From the NCBI RefSeq assembly GCF_004519295.1, contig NZ_SOZH01000004.1, forward strand, positions 1-64,000: a DNA stretch of 64,000 nucleotides, given 5' to 3'. The stretch comes from Cellulosimicrobium funkei (lineage in GTDB: Bacteria; Actinomycetota; Actinomycetes; Actinomycetales; Cellulomonadaceae). Each line of letters begins with the position of its first letter. Position 1 is the stretch's first letter. A model generated the notes under the pieces. The model saw nothing but the letters and a program-made list of their open reading frames with translations. It did no database searches and was not told the origin of the DNA. The position numbers were made by a program, and so were the translations under genes. This document shows, one piece after another, positions 1-8,781 of the stretch.

Positions 1-75
1 CGACCGCACCACCGCCTCCACGGCATCCGCAGCCAGCACCGCCAACCGCTCCGCCGGAGCGATCACGACCTCCAT
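1..75 (-). CDS. nagB: Glucosamine-6-phosphate deaminase, N-terminal fragment
   Basis: The gene runs off the left edge; only about 25 codons are present, starting MEVVIAPAERLAVLAADAV. This resembles the first strand and helix of NagB, which converts glucosamine-6-phosphate to fructose-6-phosphate and ammonia in the cytoplasm. The ATG shares one base with the stop of the oxidoreductase upstream (TGATG), so it is the last gene seen of a leftward operon. NagB would finish the sialic acid route started by the rightward nanA-nanK-nanE genes. The call rests on a short N-terminus plus context. Confidence 0.6.
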   Translation of the reverse strand, partial: MEVVIAPAERLAVLAADAVEAVVRS

Positions 76-1158
76 CAGACCCTCGCCTCCTCGGGCACCG
101 TCCGGTGCTCCACCGCGACCACGTCGCCCGTCTCGACCGAGCGGTACGCCGCGTCGATCACGGCGAGCGACGCGCGCGCCTCCTCGATCCCGTAGTCCGG
201 CCGTCCGCCGGCCAGCACCGCCCCGACCACGTGCCGCAGGTACGCCGCCGCGGCGACCTGGCCCGCGTCCGCGGCGATCGTCGTCCGACCGTCCGCGCCG
301 AACCGCGCGACGGCCGGGGCGTCGTCGTCCGTGACGGCGTGGCCGTGCGACCCGAGCAGCCGCACCGACGACGTGGTGGGCGTCCCGCCGGGCGCGAACG
401 GGACGCGCCCGAGGGTGATCGTCGCGGTCACGCCGCGCTCCAGCTCGAGCGTGACGACCGCCGTGTCCTCCACCCCGGCCTCGCGGTGCGGCTCCAGGAA
501 CAGCGACCCCGCGAAGGCGTGCACCTCGACGGTGCGCAGCCCGGTGAGGTGGTGCGCCGCGTCGGCGCAGTAGCCGAGGAAGTTTCAGCAGCTCGCCGCC
601 CCCGGAGAGCGTGCGGTCGACGACGAGGCCCGGGCGCTCGACCGACGTCGCGAAGTGGGCGCCGGACGCGAGGAACTCGAGGTCCAGGTGGCGCGGCAGG
701 CCCACGTGGCCGGCGTCGACCCACGCGCGCAGACGGCGCAGCGCGGGCGCGTGCGTGCGGTTCACGACGGCGCACGTGCGCTCCGTGCGGGCGGCGACGG
801 CGACGAGGTGGTCGGCGTCGGCGAGGGTCGTCGCGACGGGCTTGTCGACGAGCACGTCGAGGCCCGCCTCCAGCAGCGCCGCCGCCAGGCGCGCGTGCCG
901 GGTCGGCTCGGCGCACACGACGACGAGGTCGACGGTGCTGCCCAGGGCCTCCGCGGCCGCGGCCACGTCGGCGACCTCGGCGTAAGGCACTCCGGCGCGC
1001 TCGGCGACGGCGCGCGAGTCGCCCCGCACCCAGCCGGGCGCGTCCGCCTCCTCGACGACGCCGACGAGCTCGACGCGGTCGTCGGCGCCGAGGATCCGCA
1101 GGTAGTCGGCCGCGTGGCGCACGGCCGACGCGAACGCGACGCGCAGGGTCGTGCTCAT
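75..1158 (-). pseudogene. Gfo/Idh/MocA-family oxidoreductase, frameshifted
   Basis: NAD(P)-dependent sugar oxidoreductase family. The N-terminal half reads from the ATG at 1158 (MSTTLRVAF...) through a Rossmann fold with a family-typical DKPVATT stretch (catalytic Lys region) to LSGGGELL. There the frame breaks. One extra T in the TTT at 583-585 (an extra A on the coding strand) turns the expected ELLNFLGYCAD into a wrong frame. The C-terminal half continues in the other frame (ADAAHHLTGLRTVEVHAF... to EEARV). Removing one base gives a full-length protein of about 360 residues with no other stop, so this is either a very recent mutation or a sequencing error. The ATG overlaps the previous gene's stop (ATGA), so it is translationally coupled in the GntR operon. 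Substrate unknown; context suggests a sialic acid derivative. Confidence 0.8.
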
Positions 1159-2222
1159 GCGGCCACCCCCGTGGTCGCGTAGCCGGGGACGTCGGCGACG
1201 CGCTCGCGCCGCTCGGAGACGAGCGAGCGCTGCGCGGCGAGCGCGGTCGCGAGCGCGGCCCGCACCTGCGGCGTCGTGACGACGGGCGCCGCGTCGCCGC
1301 GCACCACGTCGAGCCAGTGCGCGAGCTGGATCCCCAGCGCGCCCTCGACGGAGACGGGCGGGGCGGTCGTGGCGTCGGAGTGCAGGCCGTCCTCCTCGGT
1401 GGTCGAGTGCGCGAGCGTGCCCTCCGTCCCCACGAGCACGACCCGGCGCACGAGCTCGCCGCGGCGGCGCAGCGCGTAGCAGAGCTCGAGCGTCGCGAGC
1501 GCGCCCGACGCCGTGCGGAGCTGCACGTGGAACGAGTCGGGCGACTCCATGTCGGGCGAGAACGTGCGGAAGCCGCGCGCGAAGACCTCGACCGGCTCGT
1601 CGTCGAGCAGCCACCTCGCGGCGTCCATGATGTGGGTGCCGTTGTGCACGGGGTGCCCGCCCGAGAGCTCCGGGTCGAGCTGCCAGCCGCGCCACCCGGC
1701 GGGCCACGCGTGGCCCGTGTACCAGGAGATGTGCGCGAGCCGCGGGGTGCCGATCTCACCCCGGCGGGCTGCGGCGGCGAGCGCCGTCACGGCGGGCTGG
1801 AAGCGTACGGTCTGCCCGACGACGAGCGTCGTGCCCCGGCCCTCGGTCGCCGCGACCATCGCGTCGAGCTCGGGCAGCGACAGCGCCGCCGGCTTCTCGA
1901 CCTGGACGTGCTTGCCGGCCTCGCCCGCGGCGATCGTGTCGCGCGCGTGCGTGGGTGTCGCGGTGACGACGTCCACGGCGTGCACGGCGTCGTCCGCGAG
2001 CGCCTCGTCGAGGGCGGTCGTCGCCCGGGCACCGGGGACGAGCGCCGCGAGCGCGCGGGTGCGCTCCAGGTCGTGCCCGACGACCCAGCGCACGTCCGCG
2101 CCGTCGAGCGCCGCGAGCGCGGTGAGGTGCTCGCGCGCGAACGCCCCGATGCCCACGACGGCGATCCCGACGGGGCGGCGGCTCGAACGTCGCCCGGCCG
2201 GGGGGAGGTGCTGGGGTCTCAC
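1155..2222 (-). CDS. Gfo/Idh/MocA-family oxidoreductase
   Basis: Intact protein of 355 residues, starting at a GTG that overlaps the TGA of the GntR gene (GTGA). An N-terminal dinucleotide-binding fold (GIAVVGIGAFAREHL) is followed by the EKPAALSLPEL segment holding the family's conserved Lys, then the alpha/beta dimerisation domain with GGHPVHNGTHIMDAARWLL, where the conserved His residues of the active site lie. Members oxidise or reduce sugar hydroxyls using NAD(P). In sialic acid clusters, relatives such as RgNanOx and E. coli YjhC use NAD to turn 2,7-anhydro-Neu5Ac into Neu5Ac. That role is an inference here from the neighbouring nanA, nanK and nanE. A generic inositol or sugar dehydrogenase is the alternative. 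Confidence 0.85.
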   Translation of the reverse strand: MRPQHLPPAGRRSSRRPVGIAVVGIGAFAREHLTALAALDGADVRWVVGHDLERTRALAALVPGARATTALDEALADDAVHAVDVVTATPTHARDTIAAGEAGKHVQVEKPAALSLPELDAMVAATEGRGTTLVVGQTVRFQPAVTALAAAARRGEIGTPRLAHISWYTGHAWPAGWRGWQLDPELSGGHPVHNGTHIMDAARWLLDDEPVEVFARGFRTFSPDMESPDSFHVQLRTASGALATLELCYALRRRGELVRRVVLVGTEGTLAHSTTEEDGLHSDATTAPPVSVEGALGIQLAHWLDVVRGDAAPVVTTPQVRAALATALAAQRSLVSERRERVADVPGYATTGVAA

Positions 2223-2974
2223 GCGGTCGTCACCCCGAGGGCCCGGTCGATCGGCTGGTAGTGCGAGGCGACGGCGGCCCGGAACGCGTCGACGTCGCCG
2301 GCCTCGGCGGCGTCGAGCATCGCGCCGTGCGCGCGGGCGGTCTGGTCGAGGTCGGCGGCGACGGAGAGCCCGAGCTTGGGGATCACGGCGGTGTGCACGT
2401 CCCAGAACGCGGCGACGAGCTGCCCGACGAGCGAGTTGTCGAGCCGCGCGAGCAGGCCGGTGTGGAAGGCCCGGTCCTGGGTGGGGAACGACTGGCCCTG
2501 CGACGCCGCGGCGACCATCTCCTCGACGAGGGCGTGCAGGTCGGGGTTCGACGTCCCGGTGAGGCTCGCGACGATGCGCTCGGCCATGGCGAGGTCGAGG
2601 GACTGGCGCACCTCGACGACGTCGCGCAGCGCCCGCAGGTCGTCGCCGGGGGAGAGGACGCCGCGGAAGACGAGCGCCTCGACGAGCGCGTCGAGCGACA
2701 TGCTGCCGACGAACGTGCCGTGCCCGTGGCGGACCTCGACGATGTCGAGGGTCGACAGGGTCCGGATCGCCTCGCGCACGCTCGACCGGGAGACGCCGAG
2801 GTGCTCGCACAGCTCGGCCTCGGTGGGGAGCGGGTCCCCGGGCCGCAGCCCCTCGCCGAGGATGAAGTCCTTGATCCGGTCGGCGGTGGTGGTCCGCCGC
2901 GGTGCGGTCGCACCGGTGCTGCCGGCTCTGGAGGCGTCGAGCGTCGCGAAGCTCCTCCGCCGTGGTGTCGCCAT
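2219..2974 (-). CDS. GntR/FadR-type regulator, probable sialic acid repressor
   Basis: A 251-residue FadR-subfamily regulator. A winged helix-turn-helix lies at about residues 28-95 (TEAELCEHLGVSRSSVREAI, then the VRHGHGTFV wing). An all-helical FCD effector domain follows, with the metal-binding style His residues (DRAFHTGLL, AVASHYQ). The ATG at 2974 was chosen because AAGGGG sits just upstream; an in-frame upstream ATG lacks one. It is first in the leftward operon and divergent from the transporter operon, with about 100 bp between them. This matches the layout of NanR in Corynebacterium, a GntR repressor of sialic acid genes. Its ligand is likely a sialic acid pathway sugar or phosphate (inference). 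Confidence 0.85.
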   Translation of the reverse strand: MATPRRRSFATLDASRAGSTGATAPRRTTTADRIKDFILGEGLRPGDPLPTEAELCEHLGVSRSSVREAIRTLSTLDIVEVRHGHGTFVGSMSLDALVEALVFRGVLSPGDDLRALRDVVEVRQSLDLAMAERIVASLTGTSNPDLHALVEEMVAAASQGQSFPTQDRAFHTGLLARLDNSLVGQLVAAFWDVHTAVIPKLGLSVAADLDQTARAHGAMLDAAEAGDVDAFRAAVASHYQPIDRALGVTTA

Positions 2975-3018
2975 CTTGACCCCTTCGGTTTCTGGTCCTA
3001 GTGTCATGCTACACAACG

Positions 3019-3032
3019 TCAGACATCAGACA
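3019..3032. promoter_or_regulatory. Tandem heptamer, candidate GntR operator
   Basis: Two perfect head-to-tail copies of TCAGACA lie in the divergent promoter region, with a related GTCAG at 3062-3066 just before the binding-protein start. They sit between the regulator and the transporter operon, where an autoregulating NanR-like protein would bind. Repeat seen directly; function inferred. Confidence 0.4.
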
Positions 3033-3074
3033 TCTTCTCTCCGGAAGAGTGTCGGTCTCATGTCAGGAGAACCA

Positions 3075-4679
3075 ATGAAGCTTCACGTCAGCTCACCTCC
3101 CCGTCGCCGGGGAGTCGCTGCGGTCGCCGCGGGCGTCGTGCTCGCGCTCGGCCTCGCGGCGTGCTCGGGTGGCGACGCCGCGCAGGACGACCCGACCGAG
3201 GGCACCGCCGCCCAGGGCGAGATCGACCAGGACGCCGTGATCGAGGCGGGCATCTCGTACTCCCTCTCCGGTGGTTTCGACCCGATGATCACCACCGGTG
3301 CCGTGACAGTAGCCGCGAACTGGCACGTGTTCGAGGGACTCACCGAGCTCGACCCCGCGACGCGCGAGGTCTACGCGGCGCTCGGCACCGATCTCCCGGC
3401 GCAGGTCGACGACACCCACTACGAGGTGGACATCCGCGAGGGCGCGGTCTTCCACGACGGCACCCCCGTCACCGTCGACGACGTCGTCTTCAGCTTCGAG
3501 CGCGTGCTCGACCCGGCGAGCGAGTCGCTCTACGCCGGATTCATCGACTTCATCGAGTCCGTCACCCCGGTCGACGACGACACGGTCTCGATCAACCTCA
3601 AGTACCCGTTCAGCCTCGTCCCCGAGCGCGTGTCGGTCGTCAAGATCGTCCCGAAGGCGCTCGTCGAGTCCGACTACGAGGCCTTCAACGCCCTCCCCGT
3701 CGGGACCGGCCCGTTCAAGATGACCCAGGCGACGCCCGACGACAAGATCACGTTCGAGCGGTTCGACGACTACAACGGCCGTCGCCCCGCGCTGGCCGCC
3801 GGTCTCGTGTGGAACCTGCTGTCCGACCCGGCCGCGCGCGTCACCGCGATGAGCTCCGGCACGGTCAGCGCGATCGAGGACGTCCCCTACATCGACGTCC
3901 CGACGCTCGAGGGCGCCGTGGACGTGGAGTCGGTCCAGTCGTTCGGCACGCTCTTCATGATGTTCAACACCGACCTGCCCCCGTTCGACGACGTCCGCGT
4001 GCGCCAGGCGTTCTTCTACGCCCTCGACATGGACAAGATCATCGACAACGGGCTCCTCGGCAACGGTGCCGCGGCCACGAGCTTCCTGCCGCAGAGCCAC
4101 CCGAACTACCACGAGGCGTCGACCGTCTACTCGTACGACCCGGAGAAGGCGAAGTCGCTGCTCGCCGAGGCCGGCGTGAGCGACCTGTCCATCACCCTCA
4201 TGACGACGGACACCGGCTGGGTCGCGGACATCGCCCCGCTCATCAAGGAGAACCTCGACGCGATCGGCGTCGACACGACGCTCGACATCGGCCAGTCCGG
4301 CGGCCAGTACACCAAGGTGGACAACGGTGACCTGCAGGTCATGGTGGCGCCCGGCGACCCGTCCGTCTTCGGCAACGACCCCGACCTGCTCATGCGCTGG
4401 TGGTACGGCGACAACGTCTGGTCGCAGTCGCGCTACCGCTGGAACGACGACCCGAAGTTCGCCGAGCTCCAGTCGATCCTCGACGACGCCGTCCGCACGT
4501 CGGGCGACGAGCAGCAGGAACTGTGGAACCAGGCGTTCGACCTGATCTCCACCGAGGTGCCGCTCTACCCGCTGCTGCACCGCAAGCTGCCGACCGCGTG
4601 GGACGGCGACACGCTCTCCGGCTTCAAGCCGCTGCCCATCACGGGCCTGTCGTTCCTCGACGCCGGCCTCGTCAAGTAG
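3075..4679 (+). CDS. Family 5 solute-binding lipoprotein of a peptide/opine-type ABC transporter
   Basis: A 534-residue extracytoplasmic binding protein with an AGGAGA ribosome site before the ATG. A basic N-terminus and hydrophobic stretch lead to a lipobox (LAAC, Cys at about residue 30) and a Gly/Asp-rich linker, so it should be a membrane-anchored lipoprotein. The body has the SBP_bac_5 pattern, with NWHVFEGLTELD, the GAVFHDGTPVTVDDVVFSFERV signature, and GTGPFK. The family includes dipeptide, oligopeptide, nickel and opine binders, and also the sialic acid transporters SatABCD of Haemophilus ducreyi and SiaEFGI of Corynebacterium. With nanA, nanK and nanE downstream, N-acetylneuraminate or its anhydro form is the probable ligand. 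Confidence 0.9.
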   Translation: MKLHVSSPPRRRGVAAVAAGVVLALGLAACSGGDAAQDDPTEGTAAQGEIDQDAVIEAGISYSLSGGFDPMITTGAVTVAANWHVFEGLTELDPATREVYAALGTDLPAQVDDTHYEVDIREGAVFHDGTPVTVDDVVFSFERVLDPASESLYAGFIDFIESVTPVDDDTVSINLKYPFSLVPERVSVVKIVPKALVESDYEAFNALPVGTGPFKMTQATPDDKITFERFDDYNGRRPALAAGLVWNLLSDPAARVTAMSSGTVSAIEDVPYIDVPTLEGAVDVESVQSFGTLFMMFNTDLPPFDDVRVRQAFFYALDMDKIIDNGLLGNGAAATSFLPQSHPNYHEASTVYSYDPEKAKSLLAEAGVSDLSITLMTTDTGWVADIAPLIKENLDAIGVDTTLDIGQSGGQYTKVDNGDLQVMVAPGDPSVFGNDPDLLMRWWYGDNVWSQSRYRWNDDPKFAELQSILDDAVRTSGDEQQELWNQAFDLISTEVPLYPLLHRKLPTAWDGDTLSGFKPLPITGLSFLDAGLVK

Positions 4680-4712
4680 CCGCGGGCGCGTAGCCCTCGG
4701 CGCCGACCGACC

Positions 4713-4746
4713 CCGGGCCCCTCGCCCGCCCCGGCGAGGGGCCCGG
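4713..4746. terminator. Strong intercistronic hairpin between binding protein and permease
   Basis: Perfect 14-bp arms (CCGGGCCCCTCGCC at 4713-4726 and its complement at 4733-4746) with a 6-base loop, and no T-run after it. It sits between the binding-protein stop and the permease start. Such hairpins often act as partial terminators or 3' protectors that make more binding protein than permease; that role is inferred. Confidence 0.6.
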
Positions 4747-4810
4747 TACGCGCCCGGCACCCAGAACGGACAGACATGCACCGCACCCCCGACGCACCAG
4801 GAGGTCGACC

Positions 4811-5767
4811 ATGAGCGCGCTGCTGCGACTCGTCGGACGCCGCCTCCTGCAGCTGCCGATCATGATCCTCGGCATCACGTTCCTCGTGTTCCTCGTGATG
4901 TCGTTCTCGCAGGTCGACCCCGCGATCCAGGCCCTCGGCGAGGGTGCCTCGGTCGAGGCGCGCGAGGCGTACCGCGAGGCCAACGGGCTCAACGACCCGC
5001 TCCTCGTCCGGTACGTCGCGTTCCTCGGCGGCCTCCTGCACGGGGACCTCGGCACGTTCAGCGCACGCCAGGTGCCCGTGGCCGACGAGGTCGCGCGCGC
5101 CCTGCCGATCACCCTGCAGCTCACGCTCATGGGCCTCGTCATCGCCGTCGTGGCCGCGCTCGTCATGGGCATCCTCGCGGCGCTCTACCGCGACCGGTGG
5201 CCCGACAAGGCGATCCGCGTCGTGTCCGTCGCGTCCCTCGCGACGCCGTCGTTCTGGCTCGCGGTGCTGCTCATCCAGGTCGTCACGCTGAGCGCCGGGT
5301 GGCTGCCCGCGAGCGGGCCCCTGCCCGACCCGTCCGAGGACCTCGGCGGCTACCTCGCGCGCATGACGCTGCCCGCGCTCGCGCTCGCGATCCCCGTCGT
5401 CGGCCAGCTCACGCGCGTCGTGCGCACGTCCGTCGTCGAGGAGCTCGACAAGGACTACGTCCGTACCGCGATCGGCGCGGGCATCCCGCGCCACGTCGTC
5501 GTCGGGCGCAACGTGCTGCGCAACGCGCTCATCACCCCGATCACGGTCCTCGGCCTGCGCGTCGGCTACCTCATCGGCGGCGCCGTCGTCATCGAGATCA
5601 TCTTCGCGCTGCCCGGCATGGGCACGCTCATCCTCAACGGCGTCACCAACAACGAGCCCAACCTCGTGCAGGGCGTGACCCTCACCGTGGCGCTCGCGTT
5701 CGTGCTCATCAACATCGTGGTCGACATGCTCTACGTGCTCGTCAACCCGCGGATCAGGACGGTGTGA
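4811..5767 (+). CDS. ABC transporter permease, DppB/OppB type
   Basis: A 318-residue inner-membrane permease with an excellent AGGAGGT ribosome site. It begins with the DppB-type LLRLVGRRLLQLPIMILGIT helix, then a long external loop, and then five further hydrophobic segments. The cytoplasmic EAA-type loop (VEELDKDYVRTAIGAGIPRH) contacts the ATPases. With the downstream permease domain it forms the heterodimeric channel for the substrate delivered by the lipoprotein. The stop is one base from the next gene's start. Confidence 0.9.
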   Translation: MSALLRLVGRRLLQLPIMILGITFLVFLVMSFSQVDPAIQALGEGASVEAREAYREANGLNDPLLVRYVAFLGGLLHGDLGTFSARQVPVADEVARALPITLQLTLMGLVIAVVAALVMGILAALYRDRWPDKAIRVVSVASLATPSFWLAVLLIQVVTLSAGWLPASGPLPDPSEDLGGYLARMTLPALALAIPVVGQLTRVVRTSVVEELDKDYVRTAIGAGIPRHVVVGRNVLRNALITPITVLGLRVGYLIGGAVVIEIIFALPGMGTLILNGVTNNEPNLVQGVTLTVALAFVLINIVVDMLYVLVNPRIRTV

Positions 5768-5768
5768 C

Positions 5769-7868
5769 GTGCGCCGACAGCTCACCGAACGACTCTCGAC
5801 CCCCGGGCTGCGCCTGCGCGCGCTGCCCCTCGGGTCCAAGATCTCCCTCGCGTTCGTGCTCCTCGTGGCGCTCGCGGCCGTCTTCGCGCCGCTCGTCGCG
5901 AGCCACGACCCGCTCGCCACCGGCACGCCCGTCCAGCCCCCGGGCGCGGAGAACTGGTTCGGCACCGACCGCCAGGGGCGCGACATCTTCTCCCGCGTCG
6001 TCTACGGCGCGCGGTACTCGCTCGTCATCGGCCTCGGGGCCACCGCCATCGCGCTCGCCGCGGCCGCCGTGCTCGGCGCCGTCGCCGCGACGGCGCGCAA
6101 GAGCGTCTCCGAGACCCTCATGCGCGTCCTCGACATCGTCATGTCCTTCCCCGGCATCGCGCTGGCCGCCGTGTTCGTCTCGGTCTTCGGCCGCTCGCTG
6201 CCCGTGCTCGTGCTGACGATCGCGTTCCTCTACACGCCGCAGCTCACGCGCGTCGTGCGGGCCAACATCCTCGACCAGTACGGCGAGGACTACGTCGCCG
6301 CGACCCGCGTCATGGGCGCCCGCACGGCCTGGATCCTCGCGAAGCACGTCGCCCGCAACTGCGCGGCGCCCGTGCTGGTGTTCACCACCGTGCTCGTGGC
6401 CGACGCGATCGTCTTCGAGGCGTCGCTGTCCTTCATCCAGGCGGGCGTGCCCGACCCGGAGCCCTCGTGGGGCAACATCATCGCCGCCGGCCGCGACCTC
6501 GTCATGGGCGGCTACTGGTGGGCGACGTTCTTCCCGGGCCTGGCCATCATGCTCACCGTCCTGTGCCTCAACATCTTGTCCGAGGGCATGACGGACGCGA
6601 TGGTCGCCGCCCCGCGGGCGACGCGCGCCACCCCGGCGAAGGCCCTCGCGACCGACTCCGACGACGCGGCGGTCGCCGCGGAGCTCACCGCGATGGACGC
6701 CGACGAACCGGTCGAGACGGCGGACGAGGCACGCCTCGCCGAGTCCGAGCCGGTCGTGCCGGACGTCGAGCCGCAGGTCGCGCACGTCGGGCGGGCCGTG
6801 CCCCTCGCCTCGCGCCTCGCCACGCTGCGCGCTGCCGAGTCGGCCCGCACCGACCGTCCCGTGTACGACGGCGACGCCGAGCCCCTGCTCGAGGTGCGCA
6901 ACCTGTCCATCCGCTTCCCGCGCCACGGCGACGTCGCGGTGGTCGACGACGTCTCGTTCTCGGTCCGCCCCGGCGAGACCATGGCGCTGGTCGGCGAGTC
7001 CGGCTGCGGCAAGTCGATCACCTCGCTCGCCGTCATGGGCCTGCTGGACCCCTCCGCGCAGATCAGCGGCGAGATCCGGTACGGCGGCAAGGACCTGCTG
7101 GCGATGGGCAACCGCGAGCGCGCGGCGCTGCGCGGCACCGAGATCGCGATGATCTACCAGGACGCGCTGAGCTCCCTCAACCCGTCGATGCTCGTCCGGG
7201 CGCAGATGAAGCAGCTCACGCGCCGCGGCGGGACCCGCACGGCCGAGGAGCTCCTCGAGCTCGTGGGCCTCGACCCGGAGCGCACGCTCAAGAGCTACCC
7301 GCACGAGCTCTCCGGCGGGCAGCGCCAGCGCGTGCTCATCGCCATGGCCCTCACGCGCGACCCGAAGCTGGTCATCGCGGACGAGCCGACGACGGCGCTC
7401 GACGTCACCGTCCAGGCCCAGGTCGTCGCGCTGCTCGACGAGCTGCGCGTCAAGCTCGGCTTCGCGATGGTGTTCGTCAGCCACGACCTCGCGCTCGTCG
7501 CGCAGATCGCGCACCGCATCACGGTCATGTACGCGGGCCAGGTCGTCGAGCAGGCGCCGACGAGCGAGCTGCTCACCGACCCCCGCCACGAGTACACGCA
7601 GGGCCTGCTCGGCGCGGTGCTCTCGATCGAGCAGCGCTCCACGCGCCTGCACCAGATCCCCGGCACCGTCCCGTCGCCGCGCGACTTCCCGACGGGCGAC
7701 CGGTTCGCGCCGCGCTCGTCGCGCCCCGACCGCGGCCTCGACGTGCGGCCCGTGCTGCGCGCCGTGGACGCGGACGGGCAGCACCTCGTCGCGATGCCGC
7801 CGGACGAGCCGGTCGGCGCCGTCGCGGGCGGTGGCCCCGCCCCGATCACCACCGGAGGGACGCGATGA
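5769..7868 (+). CDS. Fused ABC permease (DppC type) and ATPase (DppD type)
   Basis: A single 699-residue protein carries two subunits that are usually separate. Residues 1 to about 285 are a DppC-type permease with a first helix, the ENWFGTDRQGRDIFSRV loop, and an EAA loop near DYVAATRVMGA. A charged Ala/Asp/Glu-rich linker of about 80 residues follows. Residues about 365-699 are a DppD-type ATPase with Walker A GESGCGKS, signature LSGGQRQRV, Walker B LVIADEPTTALD and the oligopeptide-type C-terminal extension. The GTG start is one base after the permease stop, and the end overlaps the next ATPase (ATGA). There is no stop or shift in the linker, so the fusion appears genuine. Confidence 0.9.
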   Translation: MRRQLTERLSTPGLRLRALPLGSKISLAFVLLVALAAVFAPLVASHDPLATGTPVQPPGAENWFGTDRQGRDIFSRVVYGARYSLVIGLGATAIALAAAAVLGAVAATARKSVSETLMRVLDIVMSFPGIALAAVFVSVFGRSLPVLVLTIAFLYTPQLTRVVRANILDQYGEDYVAATRVMGARTAWILAKHVARNCAAPVLVFTTVLVADAIVFEASLSFIQAGVPDPEPSWGNIIAAGRDLVMGGYWWATFFPGLAIMLTVLCLNILSEGMTDAMVAAPRATRATPAKALATDSDDAAVAAELTAMDADEPVETADEARLAESEPVVPDVEPQVAHVGRAVPLASRLATLRAAESARTDRPVYDGDAEPLLEVRNLSIRFPRHGDVAVVDDVSFSVRPGETMALVGESGCGKSITSLAVMGLLDPSAQISGEIRYGGKDLLAMGNRERAALRGTEIAMIYQDALSSLNPSMLVRAQMKQLTRRGGTRTAEELLELVGLDPERTLKSYPHELSGGQRQRVLIAMALTRDPKLVIADEPTTALDVTVQAQVVALLDELRVKLGFAMVFVSHDLALVAQIAHRITVMYAGQVVEQAPTSELLTDPRHEYTQGLLGAVLSIEQRSTRLHQIPGTVPSPRDFPTGDRFAPRSSRPDRGLDVRPVLRAVDADGQHLVAMPPDEPVGAVAGGGPAPITTGGTR

Positions 7869-8707
7869 GCGCCACCGACCAGACCCCGTCCGCCGCGGAG
7901 CGGGGGTCCGCGACCGACCACGACACCCCCGTCGTCGAGCTGCGCGGCGTGCACGTCGTCTTCAAGGCCCGCACGGGCACGCTCTTCAAGGCCAACCGGG
8001 TGCACGCCGTGAACGACGTGAGCGTCGCGGTCCGCCGCGGCAGCACGCTCGGGATCGTCGGCGAGTCCGGCTCGGGCAAGTCGACCATGGCGAAGGTGCT
8101 CGTCGGGCTGCAGGCGCCGACGTCCGGCGAGATCCGCTTCCGCGGGCAGCCGGTCGACAAGTACACGACGCGCGTGCGGCGCGACGTCGGGCGGGTCGTG
8201 TCCGTCGTCTTCCAGGACCCGGCCACCGCGCTCAACGCCCGCATGCGCGTGCGGGACGCCCTGCGGGACCCGCTCGACGTGCACCGCGTCGGCGACGCCG
8301 CGTCGCGCGAGGCGCGCGTCCGCGAGCTCGTGCACCTCGTCGGGCTGCCCGAGTCGGCGCTCGACGCGCTGCCCGGCCAGCTCTCCGGCGGGCAGCGGCA
8401 GCGCGTCGCCATCGCGCGCGCCCTCGCGCTCGCGCCGGACGTGATCGTCGCCGACGAGCCCACGTCCGCGCTCGACGTGTCCGTGCGGGCCCAGATCCTC
8501 AACCTGCTCGCCGACCTCAAGGCCGAGCTCGACCTGGGGATGGTCTTCATCTCGCACGACATCCAGACGGTGCGCCACGTCTCCGACGAGATCGTCGTCA
8601 TGCAGGGCGGCCGCATCGTCGAGTCCGGCCCCGCCGCGCGCGTGCTCGACGACCCCCAGGACGACTACACCCGCACCCTGCTCGGCGCGGCGCCCGCGCT
8701 CCTGTGA
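7865..8707 (+). CDS. ABC transporter ATPase, DppF type
   Basis: A 280-residue second nucleotide-binding subunit that pairs with the fused ATPase domain. It shows Walker A GESGSGKST, a Q-loop VFQDPATALN, the signature LSGGQRQRVAIARAL, Walker B VIVADEPTSALD and the switch His in VFISHDIQTV. The FKANRVHAVNDVS region before Walker A is typical of DppF. It overlaps the preceding stop by ATGA and has GGAGGG upstream. The C-terminal Cys-rich iron-sulfur extension found in many DppD/F proteins is absent. Confidence 0.9.
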   Translation: MSATDQTPSAAERGSATDHDTPVVELRGVHVVFKARTGTLFKANRVHAVNDVSVAVRRGSTLGIVGESGSGKSTMAKVLVGLQAPTSGEIRFRGQPVDKYTTRVRRDVGRVVSVVFQDPATALNARMRVRDALRDPLDVHRVGDAASREARVRELVHLVGLPESALDALPGQLSGGQRQRVAIARALALAPDVIVADEPTSALDVSVRAQILNLLADLKAELDLGMVFISHDIQTVRHVSDEIVVMQGGRIVESGPAARVLDDPQDDYTRTLLGAAPALL

Positions 8708-8781
8708 GCGCCGCCGCGCCCCGCCCGACGCCGGGCACCACCCCGACCACCACACCGCTGAACCCAGAACCGGAGCTCCTC

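Noticed and set aside
105-2261. A long open frame on the plus strand across the GntR operon
   Set aside because: Arg/Pro-rich low-complexity translation typical of GC-rich antisense frames; the minus strand carries clear families.
6467-8707. Long open frame in another phase over the ATPase genes, before the DppF start
   Set aside because: Only the part after 7865 has ABC motifs; the rest is an antiphase reading of the fused gene.
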